64,000 nt of DNA from Impatiens glandulifera (Eukaryota > Streptophyta > Magnoliopsida > Ericales > Balsaminaceae): contig NC_061867.1 of assembly GCF_907164915.1 (NCBI RefSeq), positions 49,727,852 to 49,791,851 on the forward strand. Reading direction: 5' to 3'. Position 1 is the stretch's first letter; each line of letters begins with the position of its first letter. The notes below the pieces were generated by a model. That model was not told the DNA's origin. It was given only the letters and a program-made list of their open reading frames with translations, and searched no databases. Shown one piece after another: positions 22,860 to 35,792 of this stretch. A program made the translations under genes and the position numbers.

Positions 22860-25800
22860 CTAACACTTTGGACTTGCATTCTGACTAAACCTTCCTGAAT
22901 TTGAAGAACATGAAGTGGAATGATTCTTCACTAGAGGAATTAAAGACTGCACTACATCTGTCATTAATGGCCTATAATCTGCCTCTCCTTGAACACACAT
23001 TGCAGCTATAGCTGCTACCTGCAATAATACCAAAACCATTTTATTCATGTTTTCTAGATTCAATTTTAATATAAAAAACCTCATGATGATCAACCTGGAT
23101 TAAATCCTTCCTTGAATACTGTCCTTGAAGAGATGGATCAACCATTTCCATTACTTTCTCTCTATTTGTTAGCCTTGGAAGAGCCTTGCAAAAGAAAATT
23201 TTGTAAATTATGGTGTTTTCCATGTTCATGTTTCCTATTTTGTTTTGTGTGATGGATTGAATTGCAGTATGATTTGTTTAGCGATTTGGTTGTGCTTAAA
23301 CAATTTTTTTTAATGTTTAGAAACTAACCCATGAGACGAGGACATGTTCCCCAGGGGGGCGTTTGGTGTCCACGGGCACTCGACCTGTTATGAGCTCTAA
23401 GAGAACCACGCCGTAGCTATATACATCTGACTTTGTAGTGAGCTTACCCGTTGAAGCATATCTGCATTAATAGTTCATCGAGAAATTTTTATACAATGCT
23501 ATTTTTGTAACTAAGTTCTGTTTTTAAATTTGATCTCATCTGAATTTATATCTAAATAAGTATTATAGAGACACATGAACTCTTCAAGCCTACCAAAACC
23601 CTTGATCAATGGAATAAGGTTTAACCCATCTAGCTAATAAGGAATTGAAGTGAGAAATTGAAAATGATCCATTTGGAAACACTTTTATATTGATTTAGAT
23701 GAAATAACGTTTGAAAATATATAAAATTTAGTCGAACACATTCAAAATCTATTTAATTTGAATCTAGAATTAGATCCAAAACAGCAAGAAAAATACCATT
23801 TGTCAATGTTTGAACAACAATTTCCTTAATATAAGGAAACGGTATGAACCATGAGAATTATGATCAAATAATCAGAGATAAGAAAGCATGGTTGGCCAGT
23901 TATCTGACAAACCGTCGTGTTGATGGAGAATGAAAAAGATGTAACCTTTTTGGAATGTAGTATCTAAGAAACCCTCTATTAGAGTGCCAGCTTTCTTAGG
24001 GTCTGTTTGTGGGGGACCTTAGTGAATGATTAAACACGCTTTTTTCTGTAATCTTTTGTAATTATATGAAGATACCATATATATATGATAAAGGGTAATA
24101 CTCACTCTGGTGCCAAATAGCCTGTGGTCCCAAGAACTCGTGTAGAAACCATACCATTGATTTTATCAGAACCAGTCTTAGCAAGACCAAAATCAGAAAC
24201 CTTAGCCCTGAAATGTTGGTTCAAGAGAATGTTGCTTGATTTGAAATCACGGTGAATAACCGAAGGAACCGTATGTTCGTGTAAGTACTCGAGAGCCCGA
24301 GCGCAATCTAGAGCGATTCGTAGTCTTATTCCCCAATTCAAATTTGACCTATATTGGCTATTAATGGAACTATGGAGATGGCCATGAAGACTACCATTTG
24401 GCATGAACTCAAATATAAGTAACCTGTGGTGCTGGTCTGCACAATAGCCATGGAGTTGTACCAAGTATGTGGAATTTAATCTACTTAGTAAATCAACCTG
24501 TCAAATAGAAATTCATTAGAAATTATTAGAAGAAAATGTAATAAACACAAAATTTAACAAGGTTTTAATTAGTCCTCGAGGGGACCATTGGTCAAAGTAA
24601 TTATTTGTACAAGTACATAATGTTTTAAATTAAGACAAATATACATATGCCCACAATCTATTAATTTGATAAAATTCTAACTAACTTCGAGTCTTATCAA
24701 TAAAGATGTTTATGGGACAGATCAGATGAGAACTGTACCTCTCTAATCTTTTTAGAGTTTTTTTTTTCCTTCTAGAGGACATTGTTTATACTATAATAGG
24801 TTAATAAGATTAACAAAATAATTATAATATATTAATAGATTTTGGGCAATGAGATATACTTGTCTAAAAGACCAAAAATTTGAAGTCATTAAGAATGTCC
24901 TGATTGAAATGGTTGGTCATGAGCTATTCAAATGATTATACTAACTTCCTTATATGGCTGAGTGAACAAGAAAGTATAGTGTCATCCTTAACTCATTCCT
25001 AATCAATTACTGGTCAAATCGGAACGGAACAAAGAAAAAGAAAAGTCATCACCAAAAGTTTCGATTTAGCTCGGTCCTAATCGTGACACGAATTGAACTA
25101 ACTATTCTAGTTAAGAACCACACACAAAGAAACTAATAAACTATAGTTAAAAGAATTTAGGTCTTTTTGGTGTTCAAATTTGACTATCAAAATTATCCAA
25201 ACTTTCTTTTTGTCTATATGTCAAATTAAATGAAGCAAAGCAATAAATGAAGTCAATGATTAACCTCAATCCGAAATGCACGTTCTCCTTGTTTCCCTTC
25301 TCTATGAAGTCTCTTAATTGCAGCAACAATTCCATCTTTCAATACCCCTCTATACACAACACCAAAACCTCCATTTCCAATCACATTTCCGTCGCTAAAT
25401 CTATCCGTCGCTACTTCAAGTTCTTTAAAAGTGAACACTTGCACTCCTTTCACCTTAATTGTTGGAACTCTTACCGAATTTGCACCATATAAACATCTTC
25501 CCCCATTCACATCTAAAATTAGCCAATACCCATATCAAAATTCTTACTATTTTGTCAAAATCAAAGTTAAATAAATCGAAAATTGTCAAAGTAAAAAGGG
25601 AAAATGTTAGTTACCCGGACTAGCATTGATGTTTACAATGCTGTGACTTAGAAACATGCAGTCTCCATTGTTGACGCTGCTGCTGCTGTCGGCTTTGCTG
25701 GTGTCGGTTCTTGAAGATTTGATTCGTCGGAGGATGAGTATGATGATGAGTATTGATATGAGCAAGATGATTATGACAATTGGTAAGATGATAAGAAGAA

Positions 25801-25918
25801 TGTTTGTGGGAGAAAAGATGTCATGATGATGATCAGTTTGAGGGTCATTATTCTTATGAAGGTTGTTTTTATCTTCATAAGGAACCTCTGTTGAAGGAGA
25901 ATTGTTAGTTTCATCCAT
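22860..25918 (-). CDS. receptor-like serine/threonine kinase (RLK/PBL-like), six exons
   Basis: Exons 25918-25615, 25512-25265, 24497-24106, 23461-23329, 23184-23095 and 23018-22860 join in frame with GT-AG introns to 441 residues. Residues 39-63 form a single membrane helix rich in Ile/Leu, followed by RRIKSSR, so the N-terminus should be outside and the kinase in the cytosol. Kinase landmarks: glycine loop GNGGFG (147-152), Lys168 in AAIK, HRD at 266-268, DFG at 286-288, APE at 313-315. It has the complete core of an active kinase. The arginine before the catalytic aspartate marks an RD kinase of the receptor-like group. By eye it is closest to the small-ectodomain kinases often annotated as PBL7-like ([17 protein letters not shown], then an intact activation segment and [13 protein letters not shown]). 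The ectodomain is only about 38 residues and the start lacks a signal peptide. An in-frame hydrophobic run lies just upstream behind a TGA, see findings. Confidence 0.88.
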
Positions 25919-25982
25919 GGAATTAAGAGAAACAATGGAGAGAAGAAGAAGAAGAAGAAAAAGAAAGAGGATTGGTTTTCAT
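25919..25982 (-). pseudogene. frameshifted signal-peptide remnant of the kinase gene
   Basis: Upstream of the kinase ATG, in the same frame, the minus strand encodes a leucine-rich run (FLFLLLLLLSIVSLNS) that looks like a signal peptide. A TGA at 25979-25981 blocks it. An ATG at 25980-25982 begins the same segment but in a frame one base off (64 bases upstream). A one-base indel near the (CTT)n tract would explain this, as a real mutation or a sequencing error. Confidence 0.5.
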
Positions 25983-27180
25983 TTGCTTCTATGGCCTCAA
26001 AAGTTGGAACTTTATTGTATTTTTTCCCTTCATAGGAGGTCAAATAGAATTTTTATTTTTAAATAAATAATAATATTTGTATTAAGAGAAGACATAGATG
26101 CAAACCAATGAAACAAAAAGGGAAAAACACAATGAAAAGGTAGCTGATTTTGCATGTGAACTCTTTTGACTTAGATTCTTGATCCCTGGTATGATTTTTA
26201 TGTTTTGTTGTTAACTGGTGAAAATCATTGAGATAACTTTTGATATCTTAAGCAAGATTCTTGAGATTAATTTCAGAAAAAATGTCATTTATGATCTACT
26301 CGAAAACTACTCTTTTCTAATAATTGATGGATTCTTGATTTGTTTTCTAGTTTTTCTTGACCGCAATCATGGATGAAGATATTTTTAACAAGATTCAATA
26401 ACATTTATAAAACTACTATAAAAAAAAGTTACATATTTTTTCTCATCTCATATTGAGAAAGGTGAATAATAGTGGGAGAGTTTGTCTGTACTTTGAATTT
26501 GACCCTTAGTGATAGGTAATGTCTTTGTCTTTGCATCAGAAGAAATTGGAAGTTATTGAATTAGTATCAATAGGCAATAATGAATAAATCTCTATCTCTA
26601 TGTACTCAATATCACCCCTTTCACAATTTAGAAATATGATCATTCTATTTCATCTCATTTTTGTAATTATAAAAGTTCAACCCTTAAAAAACTTAGCTTT
26701 GTTGAGTTAGTCTAATCTAAAAATCAATTTGAATATGTGCTTGAAAAGTTTATCACAATCTCTTATTACAAAATGAAAAATATATGTGAAGCTTTTGGGG
26801 ACAACAGTTGTATGGATAATGACTATTTTTTCTTAAATTATAATAGTGGGAAAAGATACAAAATCCTTCACATGCTTATATGAACCAGTAGTCAATTTCT
26901 TTATTTCTTTATTATTTATTTTGTTTATGCCATAGTTAACTAATTATTATTTAGTGAGTGGAACTGACAAGTCAAATGGGTGCCTCAATCTCAGGGTAAA
27001 ATGTATTGAAATGGGTATTTTGGTTTATTTTTTTCTCTAATAGGTCATTATAAAATCAATATTTTGTATCTTAAACTTGCTCTCCTTTTTAGTTTTGTCT
27101 ATTAAACATAATCTTGTGGTTCAATCTCCATGAATATTTTGATCATTTGAATCAGATAAAACACATTTCACATCAGTTCT
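25983..27180. other. intergenic region, kinase promoter side
   Basis: About 1.2 kb of AT-rich DNA upstream of the kinase and downstream of ALG13 copy A. No convincing gene. The poly-T tract near 26043-26060 and scattered CAAT/TATA-like strings are unremarkable. Confidence 0.45.
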
Positions 27181-27821
27181 TTTAGAGAAAATAGACCTAA
27201 CTGAAACAAGCTTCTGATATAGGTTTTCTTTTTGACAGAAACAGGAGTATTGAGACTTGAGATACATTGGAAAGATTATAGTTGAACTTTCTGTTTCATT
27301 GATGTTAGTATGAAGATAGAGTAACTAAAGAAAAAGTCAATAGATTGCACAGAATCAACAGTTCTCTCTATAAATGGTCCAGACTACACATGCAAGGGCT
27401 GGGAAGAACAAAGACAGAAGAAAGGAATTGACTTCTGCCACAATTGTTTAAGATGGTCCAAGATCTCAATATAATAATAAATGAGAAAAATAATAAGATA
27501 GAAAGTCTCAATAGGATTACAACTATAAATAGGATCATCTTACAACAGAAACTTTGGGATAAATCTCAATTTTCAAATGAGACGACTATTCTTAGTGGTA
27601 CCAAATTTGGGATATATATGCATGAGTTACCCAACAACATGTTCTTCAATACATATTATGCATCAATATAATGTAGCTTATTTCTTGATTGTAACTAGTA
27701 AAAACCTGAATGAATGAAGAAAAACATAATTCAAAACTATCAAGTATCGTTATCTATGACTGATATATCTGTAACTGCATTTAGCACAAGAAAAACAGGC
27801 CATTCACATGTTTAGGCTACA

Positions 27822-29511
27822 TTAATCCTCTGGGAATCCGAGAAACCTGTTAATTAGCTCGGAAACTGGCTTGGCATTGCCCGGATGATAAGGAGTAAGA
27901 GACTGCAGATCCATACACTGAATAGTCTGCTGAAGAGTTTGTGGTCTTGCACAAAACAAATGTTTTCTTTCTGCCAACTCCTCAGCAAGCTCACTTTGAT
28001 GATTGTCCATCAAATCTTCATTTACCACAACAATCAAAGGCTTAGAAAGCCGCAAACTTTCAAATATGCTTCCTGATCCTGTATTGTGCATACAAATCAG
28101 CTGTCAATGTGCAACATTATACACAAGGGTGATTAGAAAAAGGACAGTTGCCCTTTGGTGAATTATATGGGGTCAAGGAAACAGAAGAATATTGAAAACT
28201 CTTTACAATGATAGAATATTGAAGAATGTTTTAAGATCAAACTCTTTACCACAACAATCAAAGGCTCTCGATCTTAAGGTTGTGTGTTAGTCTTTTGAGA
28301 AGTCAATAATTAGCAATTGAAAAGCTAATGAGAGGAAGAAAAATGAAAGTTAGACTCTAAATTGCTCAAGAGACTCTTATCTTAGTTATGTTTAACAGTC
28401 TTCTTAAAGCTAGGATTATTTGAAATTCTTCTTTTTTACTTTTGATGTATAACCCCAAAATGTATAATTGCTGGCTTTTAACATCAAATTGCATTTATCT
28501 CGATAACACTATCAAATCCACAAGACACTAGGCACGTTGAATCAATCTACCCAAGAAAGGAACCGAAATAAATGAAACATTGTTATATGCAGGTCTAACT
28601 AGCCACCAAACCTAAAGATGACGGAGGTGGTTTAGAATTATTTGCTAACATGCAAAGTTAGTATTGAAAATACTTTTAATCTGCAGATGAATTTCTGGAT
28701 ACATATCCACATAAGTTGTGTACAAAAGGCATGGTTGACTGAAATTGTGCAACCTTCAACCACCTCCTTCGCTTATGGTCCATCCATCTGATTATCATGA
28801 AATTTATATAGTTTGTAGATCTTTCCAACAACTTTCCGTGCCATCACTCTGGTCGGAAGAACATTTCTATCGCCAACGGGTGTATCTGGATCTGGGTTGG
28901 AGGACTAAATTCAGATACATCCATTACAACCCACCAGAATATATCAAGTGGAAAAGATCTTGTCTATTCTGTATGAAGTGGGGGCTACCCTCTTCAAGGG
29001 TGAGGACATAAGCCCTAGTTATCAAACGAAATCTCATATGGATCAGATGAGAAAACCGAATGAAATTGTATTTTTCAAATTACTCCAAAGAATCATAGCA
29101 TTTGACATGAATAACCAAAGTATAAAATTACTCAGATAAGGAAATCTAATGTAACATTTGACTGTTTTACCTGCATGACTGATCACAAGAGATGCTGATC
29201 TCAAATGATCAGCTATACTGGAAGAGAAGGTAAAGTAATCTACAGTTATGCATCCATTTCCTCCACTACACTGCAAATGGAATAGATGCATTTTCTATGA
29301 TCTTGTATGAATAACCAAACTATAGAATGATTATAACACCTACCTTGATCGGATTGTAAGTCCCACGTCCCATTTGAATGACTAGTTTTGTGTAACCTTT
29401 CTTATATAGTTCATCTTTAACTTGTGAAGTATCCACAGCTTTAACAAGGGAATCAAAGCAAGTTGTCCCAACAGTTACAAATACAATTCTTTCACCATCA
29501 TTCTCACTCAT
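27822..29511 (-). CDS. ALG13: UDP-GlcNAc transferase subunit ALG13, copy A
   Basis: Exons 29511-29344, 29270-29171 and 28078-27822 join in frame to 174 residues, the usual length of plant ALG13. The protein belongs to glycosyltransferase family 28 (C-terminal half). FVTVGTTCFDSLV opens the fold, and SHAGSGSIFESLR with PLIVVVNE is the UDP-GlcNAc-binding part. ALG13 is the catalytic subunit that joins membrane-bound ALG14 on the cytosolic face of the ER and adds the second GlcNAc to dolichol-PP-GlcNAc in N-glycan assembly. Introns are GT-AG; intron 2 is 1,092 bp against 107 bp in copy B. Start: the ATG at 29509-29511, with the sequence SENDGER absent in part from copy B. No stop or frameshift is seen. 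Confidence 0.92.
28105..29090. other. ~1-kb insertion in intron 2 of ALG13 copy A
   Basis: Copy B passes directly from ATCAGCTGAATTATAGCAT to the exon 2 side, while copy A has about 1 kb between the matching points. The insert has an 88-residue plus-strand open frame at 28745-29011 (beginning with a non-ATG codon) that I do not recognise, in a patch of more balanced composition (28700-29030). No terminal repeats were identified, so the insert may be a captured gene fragment or a piece lost from copy B. Confidence 0.5.
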
Positions 29512-29824
29512 TTTGATCGCCTAAACAACAAAGTCAAATCAAATCTAATAGTGTTAATCAAGTTGTTCTAGAAACAAGGGGTTTTATTTGAAAGGAACTA
29601 AAACTTTGGCATCTGACGGCTCATCCGTCTTCTGATTGAACCCTCTTTCCAAACCCTTCAATTTTTTTTATAAGATATTTACCCATTTGGAATAAGTGCA
29701 GACTCTTAAAGATTTGAAATGAAGAAATTGAAAATTCAATTCGCTAGTTCTTCTGAATGTATAAGAAGAGTGAATATGGATCAATGTGAATGAAAAAGAA
29801 TATCAAAGATAAGGTCATATGATC

Positions 29825-29925
29825 AAACCTTTGTTGCCGGCCGGCCGGTCAGATCGTAGTCGCCGGAGAATACTCGATTCGTCGTTCCAATGGCTTCTTT
29901 ACAGCCGGAGTTAACTTCTTTCTAG
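29825..29925 (-). promoter_or_regulatory. GC-rich leader/promoter of ALG13 copy A
   Basis: GCCGGCCGGCCGGTC and CGCCGGAG lie about 320-360 bp upstream of the start. The homologous patch of copy B (50500-50545) has a shorter GCCGGCC run. This is the only GC-rich patch near the gene and is kept in both copies. Confidence 0.35.
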
Positions 29926-29990
29926 AATTTTACATAATTTCAAATTTCAACCATTAACTTCCGAAAATGGTTCAAATTAACACTCAAACT

Positions 29991-30917
29991 TGAAAACAAA
30001 TCAAATTTCAATAGTATTTTATTTGTACAGTTATTAAATTTTATATTTATTTTTTATATATTTATAAACTTTATTAAAAAAAAATATATTCTATTATATT
30101 ATTATTCAATTAAAAAATATATAAATTAATTAATTAATTTAATATATATATATATATAAATAAATAAATAATTAATCAAAAAAAAATTATTAAAAAATTT
30201 TATATTTAATATTTTATTCTCTTTACATATATTTATTAATTATTAATAATATAATTTGGTTTGTTTATATTATAAATTTTAATAGGATATTAAAATTAAT
30301 TAAATGATAATCACTAAAATTATAAAATATCATGTTAAATAAAACAATTAGAATCAATAAATAAATATTAAATCATACTTAAGCACAATTTTTATATATA
30401 TAAAAAAAATTCATTTATAATAATTTAATCTAAAATTTGTTTATTTTGAATGAATCTTATAAAAAATTATATATACTAATCTAAGAAAAGATGAGAAGCA
30501 GAATAGTTATAAAAACATAAAAAAATAATAATAATAATAATGGATAAAAGAGAGGAGAAGTGGATAAGTGTTACAAAAACAAGGGTATATAAGTGTTGAG
30601 TTGGTCATTATACTGGTTATTATGAAAAAGAAAAAACTCAATTGAGAAAACCAAAACTAATTAGACGAAGCTATGATAAGAATTATATATATAAAAAGAT
30701 GTTTTGACTTAGTCAGATTAAAATTTGAAAATATAACTAATAGTTTGAATAAGTACAAACATCTTATTTTATTTTATTAAAAATAATAAAATTTGAAATA
30801 TAATACTTATGAAATTTTAATTTATAATTTTAAATATTTCGTCAATATTTAAACTTAATTATAAAATAAATGTGCCCAAAATACTCAAAAGAGTTTTTAA
30901 ATTAGTTAATTTATATA

Positions 30918-30955
<38 letters not shown>

Positions 30956-32130
30956 CTAATTTTATAATTTTAATGTTATAGATAAAATAAAATATTTATA
31001 CGCTTAAATTTAAAACCTAATTTGACTAAGCAACAAATTATATTTTTTAAATAATTATAATTATTTAATATATATTTTTGCCCAGTCAACCTAGTCAATA
31101 TGCATGTATATACTTTAAATTATTTATTTTATAAATTTAAAAAGTTTAAAATATATATATTTAAATTGTATTTAATTTAGCATAATTAGTTTAAAATAAC
31201 ACTCTATAAAGAAAGGTTTCGAATTTATTGGATAATGAGAATTTTATTCAAACTTCTTTCCTACTATACAATTTTTTTTACTTGGATACTTTTTTACTAT
31301 ATTCATTTTCGTTTAAATTATTTTATTTTATTTAAATATATTATTATTAACTTGGACTCCATAAGAGAAATTTATTAGGACCATAAATAATAAGTAGGCC
31401 TGGACCTGCTTGTATAATAAGTGAGACAATTGTCTCAGACTCAAATATTTTTAGCACCAAAATCTTCAAAAAATAAATAAATTATAATAAAATGTTCATA
31501 GACTTATTTTTAAAAAGTCCATAAATAATAATTAATAACCTATCAATAACTTAATTTGTATCCATAAAAATAAAAAACACTATCTTGAGAAAAGAATCAC
31601 AGGATTTCCATTTATCAACAAAATCAAGGAAAAAAAAATAAGAACAAGCATTCTGGAAAAAGAGAAGAAACACTTCCCCCAAACCCCAAATACTTCAAAC
31701 TCGGTTTGAGCAATTTCAAAAGTACGAAGAAACCTTTGGGTTTTATTTAGTTTGGAGAAGTTGAAGTCTATTGATGATAATGGTCTCTTGAGTTCATGTG
31801 TCAATCTTCAAAATTCTTTAATACATAATTTATAGAACTAAAGTTGTTAAGAAATTCCTTAAAGTTATTAATAAGGATCCACTGAAAGTTTTTTTATTGA
31901 ATTTATGGGTAGTTTAGTATGCCCGTTCTTAGTCTAATCCCGAATTTATTTATAATGAAAATTTTCGTGTATTTCGTATTTACCTTCTGTACTATATTTT
32001 AAAACAAATATAATAATAAAAAAATAAAATAATAATAATAATTCTTATCTACAATAAAATTGTATAAAAGAATATTTCTATAATATATAGTAAATATATT
32101 GACAATTCAATTATAAATTTAAAAGGGAGG
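29991..32130. other. AT-rich spacer with the first copy of a dispersed module
   Basis: Extremely AT-rich. The part at about 30580-31390 (ATATAAGTGTTGAGTTGGTCATTA, TCAATTGAGAAAACC, CTAATTAGA, then a long A/T body) is found again near 40915-41640, 45190-45840 and 48175-48975. A TA run lies at 30920-30950. The plus-strand patch 31400-31480 may be an eroded transposon end. No gene. Confidence 0.5.
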
Positions 32131-32830
32131 TGTTTTTCCCACACTACTCTCACTCTTTAATTAACTCCAAAATTATTTATTTATTTCTGTCACTTTTTAT
32201 ATATTTATCTTTTTTATTTCATTTCTGTTATTTAATTATTAAGTTTTTTTTATTAAATATAATTAATTAATTTTTAATATGTTTTTTGTTTAACTTTATT
32301 TATTTAATTAAAAATACAAAATATTATTATTTTTATATTATAATTATTTAAAATATATTAAATATTGAAATGTGTACTAATTTAATAAAATATAATATTA
32401 ATAATTAAAATAATAATGATTAGACTAATTATTATTTATTATTTAATAGATAATTTTATTTATAAAAAAATTAAATCATTCAACTATTATTTTTATAAAT
32501 AAATTAATATATATATATAATTAATATAATAAAATTTTAAATATTTATATTTTATTAAATCAAAACACACTTTAATATTTTATATATTTTAAACATTTAT
32601 AATATAAAAATAATAATATTTTGTATTTTTAATTAAATAAATAAAATAGAAAAAATATTAAAAATTAATTAATTAATTATATTTAAGGATACAAAACTTA
32701 ATAATTAAATTAAATAAAATAAATAATATAAGAAAGATAAATATATAAAAAGAAAGGGATAAATAAGTAATTTTTGAGTTAATTAAGAAGTGAGGTGAGA
32801 GTGAGAATATGGAAAGGGGTGGGAAAAACA
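32131..32830. mobile_element. MITE with long terminal inverted repeats
   Basis: The left end TGTTTTTCCCACAC and the right end (complement of GGGTGGGAAAAACA) are inverted repeats. The similarity continues inward for about 250 bp: ACTCTCACT, TTAATTAACTC and ATTTATCTTTTT match the complement of the right arm. The 700-bp element could fold into a near-complete hairpin. It has no coding capacity. No clear target duplication was found. Confidence 0.65.
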
Positions 32831-34450
32831 ATTTGCATTTAAAACTATTAAAATATAATAAAATATATTTGTAATGTTATATATTTAATTTTATTTATTC
32901 ATAATGGAGACATAATACAATCTTTGTTTTATCTCTCATCAACTACCGTCAAACTATTTTTTTTACAAACTATTTTTTTTACTTAAAATAGATTATAATT
33001 ATCATTTTAAGTAAAAATGTATTAATATATTATGATAAAATATTGGTTAACACTTATTATTTAAAGCCACCGTATAAAGTCAAACTATGAATGATGTAAT
33101 ATTTTTTTTTTTTAAAAAGGACGGTGTATATTAAAAATGATAGAAATTAATTCTAAGATGGACTCTGGACTCAACAAGCTTTCTAGAATAAATTTAAGAA
33201 AACATCGTAATAATAACATTGATAATTATGATAGTACACCAAAAAAATAATTGAGATTGTAACCCAATTATTTAGGCCCGCCATATTAGACACATCAATC
33301 CAAATTTTTTAATAACTATCCAAAGACCCCAAAGACTTTGATATCACCCAATGAATCTCGGTGATACTCCGCAAAAGACTCTAGATACTAACCACGCCTA
33401 GACAATACAAAAATAAGTAAATTGCTAATTCAATCTCCTCGTGACACATACGACTAACCATAATACAATTTTTTTTCATACAAATATCATCCGTAAAAAT
33501 TTCATCGTGAATAACATTCTATCCAAAAAAATAATAAAAAAATCTTTTAAATAAAAAAATAAAATATAAACAAAGAGTTTCAATTTCATAATTTAAATTT
33601 ATAGTTGAATATTTACCATATAAGTTAATATAATAAATTTAATTCAATAAAAAAAAATTAAAATTAAGTTAGTAATGATTCTCAATCAATAATTTAAATT
33701 TAAAAAATTAAATTATAAATCAAATATATCAATTCAAATATATCAGAACATAAATATATCATATTAAAATTTATAAATTAAATAAGAGCTTACAAATATT
33801 TTTATAATGCTAAATATTTTTTTGAACAATTAACTAAAACGCAAACAACCTCAAAATAAAAAATGAAAAGAATTAAACAAAACCTCAAAAATTAAAAATT
33901 AAGAATATTATTTCAGCTTCATACTTTTTTTCTCTCTCCCTCTTTTTTTCCTTCTTAGTTTTAGTTTCATATAATATTTTTTTTTTCTCTCATTATTTTT
34001 TTCTTTAATCCCTGAAAAATTAAATAAATCAAAATTAATATTTATTAATTTTATTTATCCTATTTATTTGCAAAAAAAATATATTGGCCTATTTATTTTC
34101 TTATTTATTTTAATATATAAAATAAAATAACATTTTTAATAATAAATTAAATCATTTAAAATTCATATTTATAAAACTATTATTTATTTTATTTGCAAAA
34201 TACAATATTATTCTTCCAAAATTACTTTTATATTTTCAAACAAAAATTATTTGGTAGATTTCAAATTTATTTATAAAATATAAATTTGAGGAATAAAAAT
34301 AAGTGTTTATAGTTAATTAGTTATAATTAGGATTATCTTTCATTTTCTAACTTATACAAGAGCTTATAAAGATTTAATATTGAATACAATTAATAAATAT
34401 TATTCTTGTTTTTGTTCTTGAATACTCTGTCACTTCTTTATTAAATTCTT
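32831..34450. other. AT-rich spacer, older copy of the 43-44 kb module
   Basis: The stretch from about 33590 to 34210 (CAATTTAAA, AATATTTACCATATAA, TTAATTCAATAA, TCTCTCTC and TTATTAATTTTATTTATCC strings in order) matches the more recent copies at 43.1-44.3 and 46.1-47.2 kb. No gene is recognised. The final part may be the 5' LTR of the Copia element. Confidence 0.5.
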
Positions 34451-34497
34451 TATGGTATCAGAGTAAATAAAAAGGGAAAACTCTCTAAATCGATTAT

Positions 34498-35792
34498 ATG
34501 GCGAATCCTCAAACCAATATCAACTTCCGCAGATTGCATCGTTAAAGTTGGATCAACAAAACTATATGATATGGCAATCTCAAATCATGCAAATAATCAA
34601 GGGTTATAAATTCAGCAAATTTATTCAAGAATCAAATATTCTGGTAAAGAAAATCTTTGACAGCAATGGTGAACAAATTGACAATCCTGAATTTGAAGTT
34701 TGGGAAGAACAAGATCAGAGAATACTCTTTTGGCTTCAATCAACACTATCCTATTCAATTCTCACACAAATCGTCGGCCCCAATATAGACACAACGCACA
34801 AATTGTGGGTAACGTTAGAGAAAAAGTACGCTTCTCAATCTCAAGCGAGACTTATGCAATTAAGAATGCAATTACAAACATGAAAGAAAGGAAACAGTGG
34901 GATGAACGATTATTTACAGATGAAGAAGAATACTGCAGATTCTCTTGCCCTAGCTGGTGAAACGATTCCAGATCATCATCTTGTAGCTCATATTCTCGGA
35001 GGACTAGGACCTGAATATGAAAACCTGATTGTCGCCCTAACCACTCGAATTGAACCAATATCGGTTGATGAACTCACTGACCACCTATTGACTCACGAAC
35101 AAAGATACATTGAGTCCACATCGTTTGGTGCTCCACATGGTCGTTAAAATCATAGTAATATGATTCGGAACAATAATCGAACACCTACTAGTTTTCATGC
35201 TCCACATCTTTCATCCACTGCATCTTCTTTTGGAGGTAAGATTCATAATACATTTTCCTCTTTTGAGACAGCTAAACCTAATGGCAGTGGGCCAAATGTT
35301 GGTAATGGTTCATATGGTAACAGTTGGCCAAAGAATAATCATAACTCATTTGGGTCACAGAGTTTAACCCGAATAAATAACAAACAAAAATCTGATGGAA
35401 ATTTTCGAGGAAACCGAAATAGTGGAAATCGATCAAAGTGTACGAATTGTGAAAAAACATGTCATGTAGCTGAAAATTGCAGATATCATCTTATTTGTCA
35501 AATTTGCAATCGTCATGGTCATCAAGCAAATGATTGTTATCATCGATATGAACCAAAACAATCTACTCCATCAGCAATGATGGCGTCGTCTGCCTCTATA
35601 TTAGACCCCTCATCCTCATGGTATCCAAACTCTGGTGCATCGGAGCATTTGACAACTGACTTAAACAATCTTCATACTCATTCTCTTTATCAAGGTACGA
35701 AAAATATTACTTTTGGAAATGGTATGACCTTATCTATTTATAATATTGGAGAATCTTTCATTCCTAGTAATGTGAGAACACTAAAACTTTAA
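34498..35792 (+). pseudogene. Copia gag and protease, broken
   Basis: ATG at 34498 runs only 14 codons to a stop. The gag frame resumes at about 34530 and runs to a TGA near 34880. Another frame continues from 34902 to 35144, and a further part from 35160. Two CCHC knuckles are visible: CTNCEKTCHVAENC and CQICNRHGHQANDC (about 35430-35545). The protease signature reads WYPNSGASEH at about 35620, so the catalytic Asp is replaced by Asn (codon AAC, 35628-35630). Confidence 0.85.

Larger units (their letters stand above)
27181..29990. repeat. segmental duplication, copy A (contains ALG13)
   Basis: This block and 49054-50676 are the same sequence at high identity, covering the region 3' of ALG13, all three exons, the introns and about 450 bp of upstream DNA. 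Copy A is longer because of about 1 kb of extra DNA in ALG13 intron 2 and about 240 bp more 3' flank (about 27265-27500). Both ends of the identity are abrupt. Confidence 0.85.

Noticed and set aside
27444..27671. 75-codon plus-strand frame, repeated at 49105-49311
   Set aside because: It is kept in both duplicates only because the whole segment was duplicated recently; it starts at a non-ATG codon in one copy, has an in-frame deletion in the other and no motif.
31400..31800. 74-codon minus-strand frame and a transposon-like edge near 31.4 kb
   Set aside because: No motif, no paired termini; composition similar to surrounding A/T DNA.
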